A stretch of 34,446 bases of DNA from the NCBI RefSeq assembly GCF_000698555.1, contig NZ_JFHE01000051.1:1-34446 (forward strand). Reading direction: 5' to 3'. The notes beneath the pieces are model-generated. The model was not told where the DNA came from and did not search any database. It saw only the letters and a list, made by a program, of their open reading frames with translations. The translations under genes and the position numbers were made by a program. Origin of the DNA: Caballeronia grimmiae (GTDB taxonomy: Bacteria; Pseudomonadota; Gammaproteobacteria; Burkholderiales; Burkholderiaceae). Below are positions 17,305-25,267 of this stretch, piece after piece. Within the stretch, counting starts at the first letter, position 1. The number at the start of each line of letters is the position of its first letter.

Positions 17305-17390
17305 CATTAGCTCTGGGTCTTGTTGGCGAAAGCCTCCCCCTAGAGACAAGCGATAAAGGCGGCCCACTTCGGTGGGCCGTTTTCTTTTCT
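17305..17390 (+). ncRNA. Candidate small RNA next to the Abi gene
   Basis: An 85-nt transcription unit between the promoter at 17270 and the terminator at 17359. The 5' part can fold into a hairpin: CTCTGGG (17311-17317) pairs with CCC-T-AGAG (17338-17345, one bulge), capped by GGC-GAAA-GCC (17325-17334), a GNRA-type tetraloop. An alternative pairing is CTTGT with ACAAG. A C-rich CCTCCCCC stretch (17333-17340) is partly single-stranded and resembles an anti-Shine-Dalgarno sequence. No protein is encoded. It is transcribed divergently from the HEPN Abi gene, whose start is about 40 bp away. It may be an RNA antitoxin or regulator for it. It is inferred only from promoter, fold and terminator. 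Confidence 0.6.
17359..17388 (+). terminator. UUCG-loop intrinsic terminator
   Basis: GGCCCAC (17361-17367), loop TTCG, GTGGGCC (17372-17378), extended by one GC and one GU pair, then TTTTCTTTT. The C(UUCG)G loop is the extra-stable tetraloop. It ends the small RNA. Confidence 0.9.
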
Positions 17391-17415
17391 ACTCCCCGAT
17401 CTGCAGATGCGAGCC

Positions 17416-17901
17416 TCATGCGGGAGACACCGCGGCCTTCTTGATTCCGCCCCGCCGCGTCACTGCTCTTTTCATCTCGTTCGCCGCCTCGATCTCCGGC
17501 GCGATCTTCTTCAAACGCTCCACCAATCCGGAAAGGTCGTACTCGTTGCTCAGCTTGCCGCCATTGGTTGCATGCCGTTCGACGCGCCTAACCAGGCCTC
17601 CTTCTTCCAGCTCAGCAATGTATCGTTGAATCTGTCGCGGACTGAGGCCGAGGCGTTCACTCAGTGCCTGCTTGCTGGGGTACGGTTTTCGGTCCGGCTC
17701 CCACCAGTAGTCCGCCAACTGAAGCAGCACGGCAAGTTGAGTCGGATTCAACCCAAGCCGTTGTTGAGCACGCAAGAGCACGGACGGCACGACACAGAAG
17801 CCGAGCTTCATCACGGGCTTGCCCCATTTCTTGTCGGATGCTTTGTCAGCCGACACAGTGTGCAGGGAGACTACCTTCGCGGACGTTGTCGCGGTCGCCA
17901 T
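17416..17901 (-). CDS. Winged-helix DNA-binding protein
   Basis: A 161-residue protein starting MATATTSAKVVSLH at the ATG at 17901, preceded by GGAAAAAT; a TTG five codons upstream is also possible. Residues about 40-125 form a winged helix-turn-helix (LRAQQRLGLNPTQLAVLLQL, YPSKQALSERLGLSPRQIQR, YIAELEEGGLVRRVERH, SNEYDLSGL), of the kind seen in plasmid replication or MarR/GntR-like regulators. The C-terminus is a basic helix (MKRAVTRRGGIKKAA). A palindrome with two half-sites lies upstream at 17966-18024. Target genes are unknown. Confidence 0.75.
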   Translation of the reverse strand: MATATTSAKVVSLHTVSADKASDKKWGKPVMKLGFCVVPSVLLRAQQRLGLNPTQLAVLLQLADYWWEPDRKPYPSKQALSERLGLSPRQIQRYIAELEEGGLVRRVERHATNGGKLSNEYDLSGLVERLKKIAPEIEAANEMKRAVTRRGGIKKAAVSPA

Positions 17902-17965
17902 TGATTTTTCCAGCAATTCATCACGACGTGAATGTACGGGGATTTGCGCCTTTCCGGAAGAGGTT

Positions 17966-18024
17966 ATGACTAGTCATTCATGACATGAGGGACTAGACAG
18001 ATTCGACGTCTACTGACCAGTCAT
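17966..18024. promoter_or_regulatory. Palindrome plus half-sites upstream of winged-helix gene
   Basis: ATGACTAGTCAT (17966-17977) is a perfect 12-bp palindrome. Related half-sites follow: GACTAGACAG (17991-18000) and TGACCAGTCAT (18014-18024). They lie 65-125 bp upstream of the winged-helix gene and may be its operator. No full promoter could be assigned. Confidence 0.5.
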
Positions 18025-18165
18025 CGCCGACTCATAAAGAAGAACCATGCAATCAGGACGCTACCTAAGCGATACTAAATAGGGATAGCTCACTCCCAGT
18101 CGCTGGTGACTTGGGGTAGGTCCTGTTGAACCTGCCGTAACTACGACATCGAAGCAATGGGAAGT

Positions 18166-18443
18166 TTAGCGGGTGATGGCCTGCTTCGCGAGCCGCGCGT
18201 AGTAGCCCGTGCCTTCTTCGAGTACGCGCTGCTTCTCAGCTTGGACATAGATCGTCGTAGTCTGTAGCGACACGTGGCCAAGTACTTTCGGCACAACGTC
18301 CATCGGGACGTCGTCCGCAACCGACTGCGTGCCAAAGGTATGGCGGAAGGCGTGCGCATTCACGCGGCCGAGCTGCGTGCGCTCGTCCAGGCTTAATTTG
18401 CCCGTCGTTCGACGAGCTTTTCCGTCATGCGGCCGATTAACCG
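18166..18443 (-). pseudogene. Tyrosine recombinase C-terminal fragment
   Basis: About 90 codons nearly identical in pattern to the C-terminus of the full recombinase at 18708-20774: LSLDERTQLGRVNAHAFRHT, VLGHVSLQTTTIYVQAEKQR. The catalytic HxxR, the H of LGH and the Tyr of TTTIY are kept, but the rest of the protein is missing. The coding similarity ends at about 18443, where IS21-like terminal sequence begins, so an insertion probably removed the 5' part. Differences from the full copy (DVVPKVLGHVS against DVVQKVLGHAS) show it is a diverged paralogue, not a recent duplication. Confidence 0.85.
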
Positions 18444-18503
18444 TGTTTACGCCGACCGAAAATTGAGCCACTTGTAGGGATCGCGCCGACTGAAAATTGA
18501 GCC
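18444..18503. mobile_element. IS21-like terminus with repeated end motif
   Basis: Starting with TG at 18444, the motif GCCGACYGAAAATTGAGCC occurs twice as direct repeats, at 18451-18469 and 18485-18503 (34-bp period). Repeated motifs of this type at one end are characteristic of IS21-family elements. No istA or istB gene is present; the 200 bp to the next gene hold only a short minus-strand frame with no known family. It is read as a solo IS end that truncated the neighbouring recombinase. Confidence 0.55.
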
Positions 18504-18707
18504 GGGTAAAGGAGGAAGATCAGTACTTTTTGCTCGACCAGCGCGAGAAAAGTTCCCGAATTATCGCTCACTTTTCGTATGCTGAAAGCCAGTGCGAGCT
18601 TCTTTCGTTGTTTCAGCTGCACGAGCTCGTTGCGACCTCGGTCACGGGGCTCATCTGACCCGTTCCCTCTAGATGAGAAGACGAACCCTCAACCAGCAAC
18701 TTGGTCA

Positions 18708-20774
18708 TTACCCCGTCTTATGCGTGGCGACGCCGGCATAGTAGCGCGCCACCTCTTCGACCACGCGCTGCTTTTCGGCCTGGACGTAGATGGTCGTCGT
18801 TTGCAACGACGCATGCCCCAGCACCTTCTGCACGACGTCCACCGGGACCTCATCCGCGACGGATTGGGTGCCGAACGTATGACGAAATGCATGCGCATTC
18901 GACTGCCCGAGTCTCACGCGTTCATCGAGGCTCAACCCATCCATCGTCTCGACCAGTTCGGTGACCATCCGACTAATCAGTCGGTTCAGTCCGTCGGCGG
19001 TGTAGCCCGCTCCAGTCGCAAACTGCCCCTCCCCGCTTTCCGCACTCGGCCCCGCTCGATGTCGCCGGCGTGACGCGTCGGTCCACGGAATGACAATGGG
19101 GCTCAGTAGCGGTCCGCGCTGTTTGTCTCCTTCGGTCGCGCCGTCGAAATCTTGAGCCCGATCACGCCAATGCGCGCGCAGCGCGTTCAGCGTCGCGGCG
19201 CTCACCGGCACCGTGCGTTCGCGCTGCCCCTTGCCGACGATGGTCAGCTCCCAGACCGGTCGTTCAAACGTTCCGTACGATGAAGGGCGCAAATCTTCGC
19301 GCCGGGCGCTCGCGGCTTCTTCGCGTCGCAGACCGGAATCTCCCATCAACAGCATCGCTGCACGCACGGCGCGCCACTGAACGCTAGACCCTGACGCCCG
19401 GCCGTGTGTGCTTCCCGCTTCGGCCGACCGTGCATCGAGTTCGTCGCGCAGCTTCCGCCACAGGTCGGCAGGCAACGCGCGTTCGACCTTCATCGCGCGT
19501 TCCCGCTTGACCACCACCGGATCGTTGACGGCCTTCCACGGATTGCCGGCGAGATACCGCACATCGACCCACCAGGTGAATGCGGTACGCAGTACCCGAA
19601 CGGTGTACCGCTGCGATTCGGGTGAAAGCGTCGCAGACAGTGACGCCTTCTGACTGGCGGCCGCGGCAGACGAGTTGGGCGAGGCGAACGGTCGCCAGCG
19701 CGGCGAGTGCCGCGGGAAGCGCTCGCCCACGAAACGCGGGTCCGGCGCTTTCAGAAAGTCCTTGTAAGCCTCGCAGTCGTCGACGCGCAGATCGCTCAAC
19801 GCCTTGCCGCGCAGCACCACCGCCCACAACAGAAACCGCTCGAGCTCCTTGGTGTACGCGCGCAGCGTTTTGGGCTGATCGCGAAAACGGTTCAGATACG
19901 CGCGCACCGCCTCGAGATCGTGGTTCGCCTGGATATAACAGAAGGCCGTCGCGCGGTTTTCGCCGTTAGCACCCGACAGCGCGTGCGGCACGGCGAGACG
20001 CTCGAGCGGCGCCAAGGTCAGTCGCTCGGTGAGCCGACTTGTCGAGCTTGAATCGTCGCCCGGGCCGCCGCTGCTCAGGCCGCTTCCCGTCACCTTGGCG
20101 GCCGGCACCACTTCGACCAATTTAGCCGCGATCAGCGGGACGCCCTCCCGTTCCTCCGAGTCGACGTCGGCTTCGATCGTTAGTTGCAGGGATGCCTGCT
20201 GCCTGCGCAGCCAGCTCACAATGGCGCGCGCGCGGCCCGGTCCGATGCGCGGGATCGAGCGCCACCAGCTGCCGCCGCGCCGGTTGCAGAACGCCACCAG
20301 CTCACCGAGCGTTTGGATGCCCTCACCTTTCAGCCGCCGCGCCACGCGCGGCCGCAGCCAGGCGCCAATCGGATGATCGGCCCGCGGCGGCAGCGCGGCC
20401 AGCTGCGCCGCCTCGGTCACCATGCGGAACGTCACCGCCGTGAGCACCGGTCGCCCATGCTGCCGAATCGACGCGCGCAGGTGCTCGGCGAGTGCCGTCG
20501 AGCCATGCGCGAGCGCGAGCGCCACCAGCGCGTCGAGCATCGCGGTGAGATGCCGCTCCATCGCGCCGGGGGTCGCGGCGTGCGGATCCTCGTCCGGGTC
20601 GTAGTAGGTGCGCGCGATCACCGCGGGCGGGATGCGCTGCACGTACGCGCGCAGCGCGGTGAAGTCCTTGCTCGTATAGCGCCGCTCAAGGGTGAGAGGC
20701 TTGGTGAGCTTTTCCGGGGGGCGCGTCGATTTTGGGGTGAGCTTTTGCGGGGACGAGGCCGTGCGCTTAGGCAT
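18708..20774 (-). CDS. Tyrosine recombinase (688 residues)
   Basis: Site-specific recombinase of the phage-integrase family, longer than usual. The N-terminal 250 residues are basic and helical (YTSKDFTALRAYVQRIPPAV; LKGEGIQTLGELVAFCNRRG, with a helix-hairpin-helix-like IPRIGPGRARAIVSWL). A SAM-like core-binding domain follows (AVRAYLNRFRDQPKTLRAYT, ELERFLLWAVV), then the catalytic domain. Catalytic residues seen are Arg in GDSGLRREEA, HxxR in HAFRHTFGT, His in LGHASLQ and Tyr in TTTIYVQ. The ATG at 20774 (MPKRTASSPQ) overlaps the end of the upstream gene by 8 bp, so translation is probably coupled. Role could be plasmid resolution or mobility of its own element. A dif-shaped site lies before the operon. 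Confidence 0.88.
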   Translation of the reverse strand: MPKRTASSPQKLTPKSTRPPEKLTKPLTLERRYTSKDFTALRAYVQRIPPAVIARTYYDPDEDPHAATPGAMERHLTAMLDALVALALAHGSTALAEHLRASIRQHGRPVLTAVTFRMVTEAAQLAALPPRADHPIGAWLRPRVARRLKGEGIQTLGELVAFCNRRGGSWWRSIPRIGPGRARAIVSWLRRQQASLQLTIEADVDSEEREGVPLIAAKLVEVVPAAKVTGSGLSSGGPGDDSSSTSRLTERLTLAPLERLAVPHALSGANGENRATAFCYIQANHDLEAVRAYLNRFRDQPKTLRAYTKELERFLLWAVVLRGKALSDLRVDDCEAYKDFLKAPDPRFVGERFPRHSPRWRPFASPNSSAAAASQKASLSATLSPESQRYTVRVLRTAFTWWVDVRYLAGNPWKAVNDPVVVKRERAMKVERALPADLWRKLRDELDARSAEAGSTHGRASGSSVQWRAVRAAMLLMGDSGLRREEAASARREDLRPSSYGTFERPVWELTIVGKGQRERTVPVSAATLNALRAHWRDRAQDFDGATEGDKQRGPLLSPIVIPWTDASRRRHRAGPSAESGEGQFATGAGYTADGLNRLISRMVTELVETMDGLSLDERVRLGQSNAHAFRHTFGTQSVADEVPVDVVQKVLGHASLQTTTIYVQAEKQRVVEEVARYYAGVATHKTG

Positions 20775-21423
20775 CGTCGCCCTCCTTGTCTGGCGCATCA
20801 CCCGACGCATCGCCCGGCCCCTCGTCTGGATCGCCGCTGCCTCTGACGTGATCGATCGACGGTGGCATTGGCACGCGCAGTGTAGGCAGCCCGAGTTGCG
20901 CAAGCGCGTCGCTCGCCTGCGCCATGAACGCCTCGGGCCAGCTCGCGCACAAAAACTCGAACGCGGTGCGGGCCTCGCGCAGCAGTTCGGCCAGGCGCGC
21001 GTTTTCCGCGGCGTACGCGGTCACATCAAAATCCGTCGTCGGGCGCGCGCCATACATGACCCGCTGCACAAGCTTGATCGCGCCATAGTCGGCGATGAAG
21101 TCGAGCACGGGCAGGAAGCGTAGCGCCGAACTCAGCGCCACCCCGTAGGTTTCGGCCAGCGCAATCACGACCGCGAGCTCGAGCCGTGACGGCCTGACCG
21201 GCAGCAGCGGCACCGCATCGCCGTGCGCCGTCAGCCATGCGGCGGCGGCCCGGCGTTTGACGGTGATCGCTTCATCCACCGCGAGCACCACCTGCGCGAC
21301 GGCGGCCGTGGGCGTCTCAGCGGGCCACCGCCGAGACGCATTGAATGCGTCGTTCGACGGGTCGTCCGATCTTTTGTTCGGATCGGCCGGCTCGGCGCCG
21401 TTTGGCGGAAAGCCTTGTGCCAC
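20767..21423 (-). CDS. Hypothetical partner of the tyrosine recombinase
   Basis: A 218-residue protein with a GTG start at 21423 preceded by GGGGAGG, a strong ribosome site. The middle (about 35-160) is helical: AVAQVVLAVDEAITVKRRAA, SRLELAVVIALAETYGVALS and ENARLAELLREARTAFEFLC. The C-terminus is acidic and Gly/Asp-rich (SGDPDEGPGDASGDAPDKEG). No family is recognised. The stop overlaps the recombinase start, so they are almost certainly one operon; it may be an accessory or directionality factor, but nothing in the sequence proves that. Confidence 0.75.
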   Translation of the reverse strand: MAQGFPPNGAEPADPNKRSDDPSNDAFNASRRWPAETPTAAVAQVVLAVDEAITVKRRAAAAWLTAHGDAVPLLPVRPSRLELAVVIALAETYGVALSSALRFLPVLDFIADYGAIKLVQRVMYGARPTTDFDVTAYAAENARLAELLREARTAFEFLCASWPEAFMAQASDALAQLGLPTLRVPMPPSIDHVRGSGDPDEGPGDASGDAPDKEGDDA

Positions 21424-21483
21424 GGCGCCCTCCCCTCTGTTGTAAATGTGAATTCTCCAATTCTACCCCTGAAACGCCATCCC

Positions 21484-21499
21484 GATAATAGACGTTATC
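21484..21499. promoter_or_regulatory. Candidate dif-like recombination site
   Basis: GATAA-TAGACG-TTATC: inverted 5-bp arms around a 6-bp spacer. Extended to 11-bp arms (11-6-11, Xer-site geometry), the arms agree at 8 of 11 positions. It lies about 60 bp upstream of the recombinase operon. I saw no second copy in this window. Confidence 0.4.
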
Positions 21500-23040
21500 A
21501 GGCTTGACCTGTCGGGTATCGCTCGGGGATTCTTCCGTCGGCTAAAGCCTCAGGCGGTCGGGACCAGACGAGCCGCGACCCTGGCGACTCCACCAGCTAA
21601 CCCGCAGAGGCCTGAAGGAGTCGGAGCCCAGCCGGATGGATCCGTCGGGCGCCTTTGTCCGCATCTTTTTGCTGGTTTAGTGACAGTCACGAAGACGAAG
21701 CGGGCCCGTTCCGCAGAAGCGCAACCATGACACAAGACGACAGAGCACCCTATTGTTGTCTCCAGCCTGAAGGACGCTGGCCGAACCATTCCGTCGCCGC
21801 CTACGGTGCCCTCGACATTGCGCGACTGCGCGTCGTCGAGGGCGGTCAACCGGTCAACCCACTGTGATCAGGACTTGGGCGTGGGTCCGACGCGTATTGG
21901 CGTCTAGTCGCAGGACATCGGCAAGCCGCCGAGCAAAGCGACGCACGTTAGCCTATGCACAACGCATGCTGGCCATAGCAATATCGGCGCGGCGCATCTG
22001 CTCACGCTCAGGAAGATCGCCTCATGACGCTCGCGCGCAGGGCGCGATGCGGCACGCGGAGAAAGATGGTTTTTCAAGAGAGGCCTGGACTGCAATGATC
22101 GAACGCTGTCGAGCAATCGTTAGAGCACAAGGCGTTCGGAGGAGCGCCAGTGACGGTGCCCGGCTTTGCTTTGAGCCGTTCAGACGCTCCGTACGTGCCT
22201 TAAATGCCGGCGAAGCAAAGCCTGCTCTCTGGCGTCTTAACTTGGCTCCAGGCGACGCGTCGCAATAAATATTCGGCGCCTGCTCCGGCCGCGCTTATTC
22301 CTCTTCGCGCACCGTCAGTTTGCTCGATGGTACCGACTTGCGAAGGCGTTCCAGATCCCAGGTCTCCAGCCGTTGCTGCGCGTAGACCTTTGGCAAAGAC
22401 GCCTGATACGCGCTCGGAGTAGTACAAATTGGCTTCGTCCTCGGGCCGCCTCGCCTGCGTATAGTCCAGCCAGGAGAGGCTTGCCCGATCGCCGCAATCG
22501 AGTCGTCGATGGACCACACACCGTTGCGAGGCGCAACAATTTCATGAAACGCGATAACCGCAGCACGCTGCCGCGGTGGATCAAGCTCGAGCCCAATGGT
22601 GGCGGGCCGGTGACTTCGTCGACGCATGTCGCGCCGACGCTGCCGGCCGTGGGAGCGCACCGTCAGTATCCGATAGCAGACGGAAAGTGCCGAGCAACGC
22701 GACCGATCCAGCACAGAGGCGATGTCGCGGCGCTATGAGCGACGAGACCGGAAGCAATGTGAGCCCATCTGTAAGAATTGGCGATAACGAAGGACAGCAG
22801 CAACTGAACGACGGAGACTGGTGGTTGCACTTTGAGTGCGATTCGGGCGAGCGTCATTGACGCGGTCATCTGTGGCATCAACCCGCTCCGCGCGGTATCG
22901 CCGAGCGGAGCACGGGCATGGCATCTAGCACATCAGGGTTTAAAGCGGTCTGCCCCGCGACGGTCACGCGCAGTTGTCATGTCCGCAGCGACGAGAATCT
23001 GCGAACAAACCATCAAACTTGTTGCAGGTCTCGCACAACT
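21500..23040. other. 1.5-kb gap without a confident gene
   Basis: Open frames exist on both strands (for example minus 22295-22714 and plus 21864-22268), but none has a ribosome site, a recognisable family or consistent codon bias. Short protein-like stretches such as HEIVAPRNGVWSIDDSIAAI and DEANLYYSERVSGVF appear in different minus-strand frames near 22250-22550, so this may be a decayed gene. No repeat, tRNA or terminator stands out apart from the recombinase-proximal site. Confidence 0.45.
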
Positions 23041-23041
23041 G

Positions 23042-23059
23042 AGTTCACCCGGGTGAACT
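23042..23059. repeat. 18-bp palindrome, copy 1 (over the parB stop)
   Basis: AGTTCACCCGGGTGAACT, a perfect palindrome. The parB stop codon TGA lies within it. An identical copy is at 23179-23196. Candidate ParB-binding (parS) half of a centromere. Confidence 0.75.
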
Positions 23060-24004
23060 TTCCGGCTGCAACGACGCCAGGAAAAGTCGAAGCGATTCTA
23101 GCTTCTCCGGGCCTAACGTCGTTTTATCGATGTCGATCGTCGCCTTCTTTTCAGTCTCATGCCATGTCCCGAACGAAAAGTTCACCCGGGTGAACTCCGG
23201 CGCCGAGCGATTGATGAGCGCCTCATATACTCGTTTGGGTGAAAGGGACTTCCCCGCAACGGCTTTTGCTGCACTCATCACCGCGGCGGAATCAACATCG
23301 ATGACTTGCCTGAGTTTTTCTGCCCACTTCGGTTGGATATCGCTTGGCGATCGAAAGGCATTAACCACAGTGTCGGGCAGACCAGCAAGTGCGCTGTACC
23401 GACTCATCAGACTCTTGGTTTTCCCGAGCACGGCTGCAATCTCGGACCAATTTCGATAGAGCTTGAGATCAATCCCTCGTCTGTAATGCATGGCAAGCTC
23501 ATACGCGGACAGGTCTTTTCGCTGTTCGTTTTCCCTACTCATCTCTTCGAAGAGATCCTTGTCGGACATGTCCTCTTGAATCATTGCTAGGACCTGCAGC
23601 CCAAGTTCCAAGCACGCTCGATGTCGTCTGTGCCCGAATACAACTTCGTAGTTCTCAGGGCCGATTCGTCTCACTTTGATCGGCTGCACGTTCCCGCCCG
23701 CGCTCAAGATCTCTTGTTTAAACGCTTCAAATGACGGTCCTTCAAACGATCGCTCGATCCGATTTGCAAACTTCGAAGCTTTGACTAATTCCGGTGAGAG
23801 TTTCCGCGTCGGGCGCGCCCCATCATGCAGCGCGAGTCTCCTTCGCGCCTCATTCAGGTCGCGTTCAACCTTTTCAAGTTCGCCTGTGAAATCCGTGACT
23901 CTGTTCATCGCAATTCGCGGCGTTCTACGTTCCGGGCGTGACATGATCGCCGGATCCAATGCCGCAGCGGCGAGTCGAGCCGCCTCCTCTTTCTTACTTG
24001 TCAT
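23045..24004 (-). CDS. parB: ParB partition protein
   Basis: Centromere-binding protein of the plasmid partition system, 319 residues. An N-terminal region (about 1-75) is charged. The ParB/Spo0J domain has the NVQPIKVRRIGPENYEVVFG block, then GHRRHRAC (box II, CTP/arginine patch) and ENEQRKDLSAYELAM. The helix-turn-helix follows (YRNWSEIAAVLGKTKSLMSR, YSALAGLPDTVVNAF). The last 70 residues form a dimerisation-type region. It starts 12 bp after the parA stop, forming a parAB operon. Its own 3' end carries two 18-bp palindromes, one overlapping the stop codon, which are likely its binding sites. Confidence 0.93.
   Translation of the reverse strand: MTSKKEEAARLAAAALDPAIMSRPERRTPRIAMNRVTDFTGELEKVERDLNEARRRLALHDGARPTRKLSPELVKASKFANRIERSFEGPSFEAFKQEILSAGGNVQPIKVRRIGPENYEVVFGHRRHRACLELGLQVLAMIQEDMSDKDLFEEMSRENEQRKDLSAYELAMHYRRGIDLKLYRNWSEIAAVLGKTKSLMSRYSALAGLPDTVVNAFRSPSDIQPKWAEKLRQVIDVDSAAVMSAAKAVAGKSLSPKRVYEALINRSAPEFTRVNFSFGTWHETEKKATIDIDKTTLGPEKLESLRLFLASLQPESSPG
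23179..23196. repeat. 18-bp palindrome, copy 2 (inside parB)
   Basis: AGTTCACCCGGGTGAACT, identical to the copy at 23042-23059. The centres are 137 bp apart, about 13 helical turns. It encodes EFTRVNF in parB, so the coding and site functions overlap. Confidence 0.75.
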
Positions 24005-24016
24005 CAGCTAACTCCT

Positions 24017-25183
24017 TCAATTAACCCAGACACGTCGGATTTGAGCCTCTACTTGGTCGACGGCTGCGTCGTAGGCAACCCGCGCCGTCTGATATGTCTT
24101 GGCACTACCCGTGTACTTGGTTATGTCGTAGACCGTGGAAAACTTGGTCCCAGACGAGCTCGATACAACTGTCTTCGGAATTTCACCTGTCATCAGCTTG
24201 TCCCCATACGCCACCTTCACCCACTCCCTCACCACGCTTTCGTTCACATTGCCCTGACCCTCGGTCATGCAAAGCAGCACGTCGATAAATTTCCACGTCT
24301 TTTCCGCACCTGCTTGCTCGGCAATCGAGGAAGCCAAACCTGAAAAGAGAGTCCAGAACTGGCTCGAACTGGCGAAGTCCATGCCACGAGGCGGTATTGG
24401 CATAATCAGCCCGTCAGCAGCAAAGAAAGCGTTAAGTGACAAGTACGAAAGCGTTGGTGAGGTATCGATTAAGATGACGTCATATTCCCCTCGAAGGTCC
24501 TGCAGTCCTTTGTTGAGCACGTCATAAAACCGAAAATCGGGCTCACGCTTGGACTGTCGACTCGGGATGTGAAATTCCGCTGCAAAGGCCACCGGGCTAC
24601 AGCCCACCACGTCCAGTCCATCCCAGTAGGTAGGCTTGACCGCATACTGAAGCGATAGCTCGTCTCCGGCGCACAACGGCAAAATTGTGTCTTCCTCTTG
24701 AACCTGAGTATCTGGCAGATAGCCGCATAGGCTCGTGAGTGACCCCTGCGGATCCAAGTCGATGCACAACACGCGGTATCCGAGAAGCGACAGACCCTGT
24801 GCGATGCACATGGTTGTAGTCGTCTTACTTACACCGCCTTTGCTGTTTCCGGTGGTTACGACTACCGCCCGGTCATCCGGTCCGCGCGTATACGACCGTC
24901 CATAAGCACGCGCCCATCGCCGCGCTTCGGCCAAAGTGAAATCGCGACGGGATTTGTTTATTTCCTTACCGGCGGGAAGATCACCCTTTGCAACACGTCT
25001 CATTAGGGCGCTGCGATCGATGCGGCAAAGAGCAGCAAGTTGCGCGACGGAGAAAGTAGGGGGCTTCTTGATGTAATCCGGCGAAAAAATGCTGTTCCGA
25101 ACACGCTCTACAACGTCTGCTACGCGATTGGCCTGGTCCTCGATGTCATCGATCGTGTACTCAGGGCGCAAAGGATCAATCAT
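24017..25183 (-). CDS. parA: ParA partition ATPase (P1-type, with N-terminal HTH)
   Basis: A 388-residue Walker-type ATPase that positions the plasmid with ParB. The N-terminal 110 residues contain a DNA-binding HTH (TFSVAQLAALCRIDRSALMR), which makes it type Ia, able to autoregulate. The deviant Walker A motif is GNSKGGVSKTTTT (about 112-124), Walker A' is DLDPQGSLTSL, and Walker B is VILIDTSPTLSYL. The start codon is at 25183 and the gene is divergent from the trfA-like initiator, with 84 bp between start codons. An inverted repeat lies in that gap and is a likely ParA operator. All nucleotide-binding residues look intact. Confidence 0.95.
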   Translation of the reverse strand: MIDPLRPEYTIDDIEDQANRVADVVERVRNSIFSPDYIKKPPTFSVAQLAALCRIDRSALMRRVAKGDLPAGKEINKSRRDFTLAEARRWARAYGRSYTRGPDDRAVVVTTGNSKGGVSKTTTTMCIAQGLSLLGYRVLCIDLDPQGSLTSLCGYLPDTQVQEEDTILPLCAGDELSLQYAVKPTYWDGLDVVGCSPVAFAAEFHIPSRQSKREPDFRFYDVLNKGLQDLRGEYDVILIDTSPTLSYLSLNAFFAADGLIMPIPPRGMDFASSSQFWTLFSGLASSIAEQAGAEKTWKFIDVLLCMTEGQGNVNESVVREWVKVAYGDKLMTGEIPKTVVSSSSGTKFSTVYDITKYTGSAKTYQTARVAYDAAVDQVEAQIRRVWVN

Positions 25184-25190
25184 TGTCCGT

Positions 25191-25230
25191 CCGATTAGAA
25201 ATTGTTGTTATACTTGGAAAAAGTAATCGG
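25191..25230. promoter_or_regulatory. Inverted repeat between parA and trfA
   Basis: CCGATTA (25191-25197) and TAATCGG (25224-25230) are 7-bp inverted arms around a TATACT box (25209-25214) that would serve the trfA direction. The reverse strand offers TATAAC for parA. No good -35 box is seen for either. Probably a shared, repressed promoter region. Confidence 0.5.
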
Positions 25231-25267
25231 CACTAGAATACCTGATCGAAGCCGAGGAACAAAGCAA

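Noticed and set aside
20184..20846. Plus-strand 220-codon frame
   Set aside because: Antisense to the tyrosine recombinase, Arg/Gly/His-rich shadow typical of GC-rich genes.
22295..22714. Minus-strand 139-codon frame
   Set aside because: No ribosome site, no family, mixed character; only short stretches look protein-like.
22737..22860. Plus-strand 40-codon frame starting MSDETGSNV
   Set aside because: Natural-looking peptide but no ribosome site, no neighbour support and no family.
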